Positions 21,541 to 25,450 of a stretch of DNA of 25,450 nt are shown here, in pieces. Made by a program: the position numbers and the translations under genes. Position 1 is the first letter of the stretch, and each line of letters starts with the position of its first letter. The DNA is from Apostichopus leukothele. Taxonomy: Eukaryota; Echinodermata; Holothuroidea; Aspidochirotida; Stichopodidae. The DNA lies in the NCBI GenBank assembly GCA_010014835.2, contig JAAAKB020307826.1:1-25450 (forward strand). Reading direction: 5' to 3'. The notes beneath the pieces are model-generated. The model was not told where the DNA came from, did not search any database, and worked only from the letters and a program-made list of their open reading frames with translations.

Positions 21541-23060
21541 AGGGATGTCAAACTGAAGACTAGCTGTTTACTCACAGCAACAGATTGCCATTCCATCTAA
21601 GCTGCCAAGAGTAGGCAACTTGCACCACACTGGAGAAAGATGAACATCATGCGCCTGAGTTTCCTCTGGCTAATGACTAAAGGCTCAGTAAGGTCTGACC
21701 TGGGCCCTGACATTGCAGATGGGATATCCGAGGCCCATATGATGGATTGAATATGGCCATGAATATTTGAAAACTGAAGAACGCAATGACTAGTGAATAT
21801 CAAGTCTTCTAGAAGTTTAATTTCTTGCTGTTCATTTTCACAACTTTGGTTTCAATTATGAATTACAGGTGTAGGTGTGTATTTCAAATGTTTTCTAAGA
21901 GAGATACTAGTAAGAGATACTAGTTGTTGTCAGTTTGTGATGTCACACTGCAATGATGATGTGAAATTCCTTAGTTTTCCCCGTTGGTTTTTTTTTGTTT
22001 CATATTTTTATGGTGTTAATTTAAGTAGTATGATTGTTTCTGACCTAATTGCCAGTGTATGGTAGTGTTAAAACTCTCATTTCAGCAATGTCCTTTTCAA
22101 AAGCCACTTTACTCAAGGAAATGATCAAAGTAATGAATAAAGAAAATGATATACTCTAGTTACTCTGTAATGCCATTTTTGGTAAATAATATGAAGGAAG
22201 AAAGGAAATCTCTCAAATGAAACCATACTTTTGTTAGCTATTTGTGGGAATTGTTCAGCAAATGTATCTTTATGATATTGATTAATCATGATGGCTGGAT
22301 TTGACTGCTTTTAATGACAGCATCTAATGACTGCTTTTAATGGTTGACTACTTTTAATGGTAGGGTGAGTGATCTACCCACGTTGAAGGACCAGAAAAGT
22401 TGTTTGGACACCCACATATATGTATCATACATAGAAACATATTTCCTGTATGGAGAACCCCTCCATCCTCAAGTGCTATACAATTATATCACAAGTTGAT
22501 AAAATCCAAAGCTATAACTTGGTCATTTCCATGTGCAGGAAAATCACTACAAGTGAAATTATCAGTTTCCTAGTCTTTTTCAACAGGTTATTTTATAATC
22601 TTTTGGGGTTTTTTAAAGTTGTTGATCATGGAATTGTAACTATTGGATTGGTCAATGATTAGGATATTGAGACATGTAACTTGTCATGACTTTCCAATTA
22701 AACACCAAAGGTCTGTATTTTGTAGTGGAGTAGTGAAGTTTGTTTCAACTCTTGAAGACGCCTAATGTATTGTTAGGTAATGTTTTGTGTTGAATTATTA
22801 TTCCTTGGACACAATTTTGCTATTATGCAAAGAACAGAAATTAATTTGGAGCAAAGACTGGAAACTCTGTTTCTTACATTGTTTTATTCTAGTTACCTTG
22901 TAACTCACAAGTTCACTGAGAATCTTGAGGGTTTCCTATTGTTATAAATTGTCCATTAAATCAGATCTGATAATTACTTTGTATACTATGAGCAAATAAA
23001 ATGATTGTAATTTGTCAACCTGTCTCCCAACATGCAAATAAAACATTACACCATATCTGA
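21541..23060 (+). other. RNPC3 3' UTR and downstream sequence
   Basis: No coding frame is seen. AATAAA hexamers at 22136, 22995 and 23037 are candidate polyadenylation signals, giving a 3' UTR of about 0.6 or 1.5 kb. A small repeat of GACTGCTTTTAATG / GACTACTTTTAATG occurs three times at about 22302-22362. AGAGATACTAGT is doubled near 21899-21923. Confidence 0.6.
22136..22141 (+). terminator. Candidate RNPC3 polyadenylation signal (proximal)
   Basis: AATAAA, 596 bases after the RNPC3 stop codon. Later AATAAA copies at 22995 and 23037 are alternatives; the sequence alone does not decide between them. Confidence 0.45.
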
Positions 23061-23096
23061 AAATAGTTCTTTTCTGCTTACTTCATTTATTGATGA

Positions 23097-23180
23097 AATT
23101 CTGGTGAGTGAAATACCAAATTAAATTCTGGTGAGTGATATATCAAATTAAATTCTTGTGAGTGAAATATGCAAATTAAA
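23097..23180 (+). repeat. ~27 bp tandem repeat with donor-like motif, three copies
   Basis: AATTCTGGTGAGTGAAATA, then a short AT-rich linker, is present three times, starting near 23097, 23123 and 23150. Copies 1 and 2 contain CTGGTGAGTG, a near-consensus 5' splice site; copy 3 has CTTGTGAGTG. It lies beyond the likely RNPC3 end, with no adjoining exon recognised. Confidence 0.85.
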
Positions 23181-23868
23181 TGGGTATGACATTCAGTAAG
23201 CCATGTAACTGCAAGTAATATATTACATTACTTATAGTGGATCTCAATACAAATGTAATGTTCACACATGTTTGGGTTACACTGAATCTAACTAAGAGAT
23301 CAAGTGTGGTAACCACAAAGTTGTCTTCCTCACAATTTCCATTTTTAATTATTCAGTATTTTGTGTTCCATCAATTAACTGTTTCCTTTCATTGCAATAT
23401 TCAAATCTATTCCTAATTCCATCAGTCCAGATGTGATTTTGAGGGACTCGCGTATCATATTGAATTGCAGCTTTCCTTTAACAGTCTGGTGTGGTGGTAT
23501 AACTGCATTGTGATAGAATTCAACACAAAATTTAACTTGGATATCAGTCTGATAATGCTATCAAAGGATTGGATGAAAAAGAACATTCCTATGGAAGGGA
23601 TTGTCAGGAAAAGAACACTTTTGTCTCTGGAAATTGACATCTCAAAAATGTAATTAATATTATTATTCCAAACCAAACCTTGCAAATTTAAAGTTAATTA
23701 GTTCCTAGATGAAAGCACTAGATATTGAGAATTTGAGGCCCAAAAAGGTTTAAAGAGACGTCTATGGCATAAAAAGAATACACACAGCAGCAGATGGAGA
23801 AATTTATATACATATACACAGAAAATATCCATTACATTTTTCAAACTGTTGTAAAGAATCAACAACTT
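23181..23868. other. Intergenic space; no gene seen
   Basis: AT-rich sequence between convergent RNPC3 and the right-hand gene. Overlapping open frames on both strands at 23455-23685 resemble no known protein and lack splice or homology support. Confidence 0.6.
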
Positions 23869-23874
23869 TTTATT
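23869..23874 (-). terminator. Polyadenylation signal of the right-hand gene
   Basis: AATAAA on the minus strand, 62 bases past the TAA at 23937-23939. Its position is typical for a short 3' UTR and supports the terminal exon call. Confidence 0.6.
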
Positions 23875-23936
23875 ATTTCTACATTCAAGGTGATGTTTTG
23901 GTTAAACCAGTGTGTTTCCCAGCACCTTCTAGAGTA

Positions 23937-24756
23937 TTAAGTTTGGTCGACGTCTAATGTCAGGTCCATTTTGGTCATCACAGTTGTCTTGGTGTTTCCT
24001 CCTCTCAATCCAGCTAAGAAAACCTGCGGTTTGGGAACATTACTGGCTCCATCTTGTTTGGTCTGACTGCCAACCTCCCTGAAAAAAATGTCAAAGAATC
24101 ATGTGTTGGGAGTTACAAGTCAATAATTAGCATGCTGTATGCATGGATACATAGAAATATTACACTGAAAGGCAGATTGTCAGAAGAAACATTGTAACAG
24201 CCCGTCAACCGTTCCGATCCTACTCGGTCGATTGCAATATCCTTCAGTTGGATTTTAGCCACCCCCATTCAAACCAATTTATTTTTCCCCAAGAGGGAGA
24301 GAGCACCCCACAACTTGGACACCCTTCTCGGCCACTTTTTCTGGATTCTTCAGATATAACATGGTAACCCTTATCAGGGTAGAGTTGGATTCTTCAGATA
24401 TAACATGGTAACCTTTATCAGGGTAAAGTTGTTGTCATTTACGGGTAAGGTTAATTCCTTCTTTTGGAGTGACCACTCCACATTTTACAGGAATGAAATG
24501 GCCGGGGGGGGGGGAATTTTTACGATAACATTAGAGATGAAAGATAGCCAAATGCATAGAAGAATTTGGAATATTTGAGGAAAAAATTCTTACTTTGGTA
24601 AATAAACCTGGGTAACATTGTCTCTTCTCAGGTTGCTCAAGTTAGTCTGGGCCGAGTGGGTAACTTTGTTGCGAAGGTTTGCCTGGTGAGGATAAAATTG
24701 CAAAAAAGGTGTGAATTGTTTTTTATCAACTTTAAAATCTGGAGGAGACCATGTCC
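23937..24756 (-). CDS. Unrecognised protein, last two exons (gene continues right)
   Basis: Minus-strand exons 24756-24594 and 24078-23937 join in phase (CCA AA|G) and end in TAA. The readable 3' part encodes about 100 residues: TWSPPDFKVDKKQFTPFLQFYPH, shortened here to its start and end, then NLRRDNVTQVYLPKEV, a Gln/Lys linker, VFLAGLRGGNTKTTVMTKMD and the C-terminus LTLDVDQT. No domain, membrane segment or catalytic motif is visible and I do not recognise the family. A second acceptor at 24683-24685 would give a shorter exon starting ANLRNK. The longer version is preferred because its extra 24 codons are open and it has a good TCATTTCAG acceptor. The intron acceptor before the last exon (TTTTTTTCAG) and the nearby AATAAA support a real gene. 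Upstream exons are not identified in the window. Confidence 0.55.
24344..24431. repeat. 44 bp tandem duplication
   Basis: ATTCTTCAGATATAACATGG, TAACCCTTATCAGGGTAGAG is followed by the same segment with two or three changes. It lies in the intron of the right-hand gene. CCCTTATCAGGG is a short hairpin candidate. An 11-base G run follows at 24504-24514. Confidence 0.88.
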
Positions 24757-25084
24757 CTGAAATGACAATAATGTTGGGTGACTCAGAGTTTTTCTGAATG
24801 ACCCAAGAATATTAAGAACATAACCCGATCAATTATTCAATAACATCAGTTAATCACCCAACATCGTCAACACAGACTTTAACACACTATTAAACATGAC
24901 CCCAAAACATTGACAAACAAAATAATATGTTACTGCTGATTGAAAACATACTCCTGCAATCTACATGGAAGACAATTATACAAAATTTACCAATAAATAC
25001 TGATGATAACACTACCCATTTCAGTCAACAACAAAACAGCCTATACTTAATAATAATCAGGCAGTTATGTTTAAGATGCTGCAT
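24757..25084 (-). other. Upstream sequence of the right-hand gene; no exon identified
   Basis: AT-rich, probably intron of the minus-strand gene. I found no phase-compatible exon here. Confidence 0.55.
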
Positions 25085-25325
25085 TGACCACTAATGTGGG
25101 AGAAGCCTGCAAGGGCTTATGGATTACACATTCCGATTCAACATTTTGAGTCAAATTTGGAACCTTGTCAATGCAGAAAGTCATTTCAGATGGGAAACCT
25201 GTAGATTGCTCTTGGATGAATAACCCACCTTATTATGACCGGCTGGGGATCGAAACCCCAAACCTTCCGATTGCTAAACCTCATTGTTTCAAATGCCACC
25301 GCTTTTATTCATTTCATGCCACGAA
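25085..25325 (-). mobile_element. tRNA-derived SINE-like element
   Basis: On the minus strand a tRNA-like head reads GTGGCATTTGAAACAATGAG, TTTAGCAATCGGAAGG, then TGGGGTTTCGATCCCCA. The last part is a perfect 5 bp stem with a 7 base loop containing a B-box-like TTTCGATCC. A non-tRNA body follows (GGTCATAATAAGGTGGG and on to about 25085). The A box is degenerate. This is the usual head-plus-body layout of an RNA polymerase III retroposon. Exact ends and target duplications were not determined. Confidence 0.6.
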
Positions 25326-25450
25326 AGTGTCCATTAGCTATAGGTTGCATCCCAAAACCCACCGTTTGTACTGAACGGCAGGTTTTTTCCAGTTGGTTAA
25401 CTGAGTGATCAGTCCCATCTTTTCGCATCTTAGTTTAGCTGCCTATTCGT

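Noticed and set aside
1-25450. CRISPR arrays, bacterial operons or phage-like systems
   Set aside because: The tandem repeats are direct repeats without unique spacers of constant length, and all recognised genes are spliced animal genes.

Overview
This is a window of an animal nuclear genome. The genes are split by GT-AG introns, the DNA is AT-rich, and the intergenic and intronic sequence is full of short tandem repeats and at least one tRNA-derived SINE-like element. Three genes are recognisable by homology: a HEAT-repeat protein resembling HEATR4, mitochondrial ribosomal protein bL35m (MRPL35), and the U11/U12 65K protein of the minor spliceosome (RNPC3). Recurring TAGGCCTA-type words and gene content without bacterial features fit a marine invertebrate, possibly an echinoderm or another invertebrate deuterostome. 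That placement is a guess.

Layout. 1-505: intron of the HEATR4-like gene with a pentanucleotide (ATTGT/ATTGC) tract. 506-8741 (+): the last eight coding exons of the HEATR4-like gene; the 5' part lies left of the window. 8742-10883: intergenic space and 3' ends between convergent genes. 10884-14291 (-): a four-exon MRPL35 gene. 14292-14584: short divergent promoter region. 14585-21540 (+): the complete 11-exon RNPC3 gene, 492 codons by my junctions, followed by 3' UTR to about 22.15 or 23.06 kb. 23937-24756 (-): the last two exons of an unrecognised gene that continues to the right. About 25085-25325 (-): a tRNA-SINE-like element.

All exon junctions were checked by reading phase. The partial HEATR4-like ORF, RNPC3, MRPL35 and the right-hand gene each splice into one uninterrupted frame. 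MRPL35 and RNPC3 are housekeeping genes, for mitochondrial translation and U12-dependent splicing, and share a head-to-head promoter with 293 bp between start codons. Their joint control is inference.

The most unusual signal is that three tandem duplications each span an exon end together with its 5' splice site. In HEATR4-like exon 506-679, a 49-52 bp unit is present seven times, each with a GT donor. In RNPC3 exon 5, a 51 bp unit is present three times; each carries an intact donor and the reading frame stays open, so donor choice could insert 0, 17 or 34 residues. In RNPC3 exon 9, a 62 bp unit is present twice and the second donor is destroyed. Together they suggest a local process that turns exon ends into minisatellites and creates tandem alternative donors.
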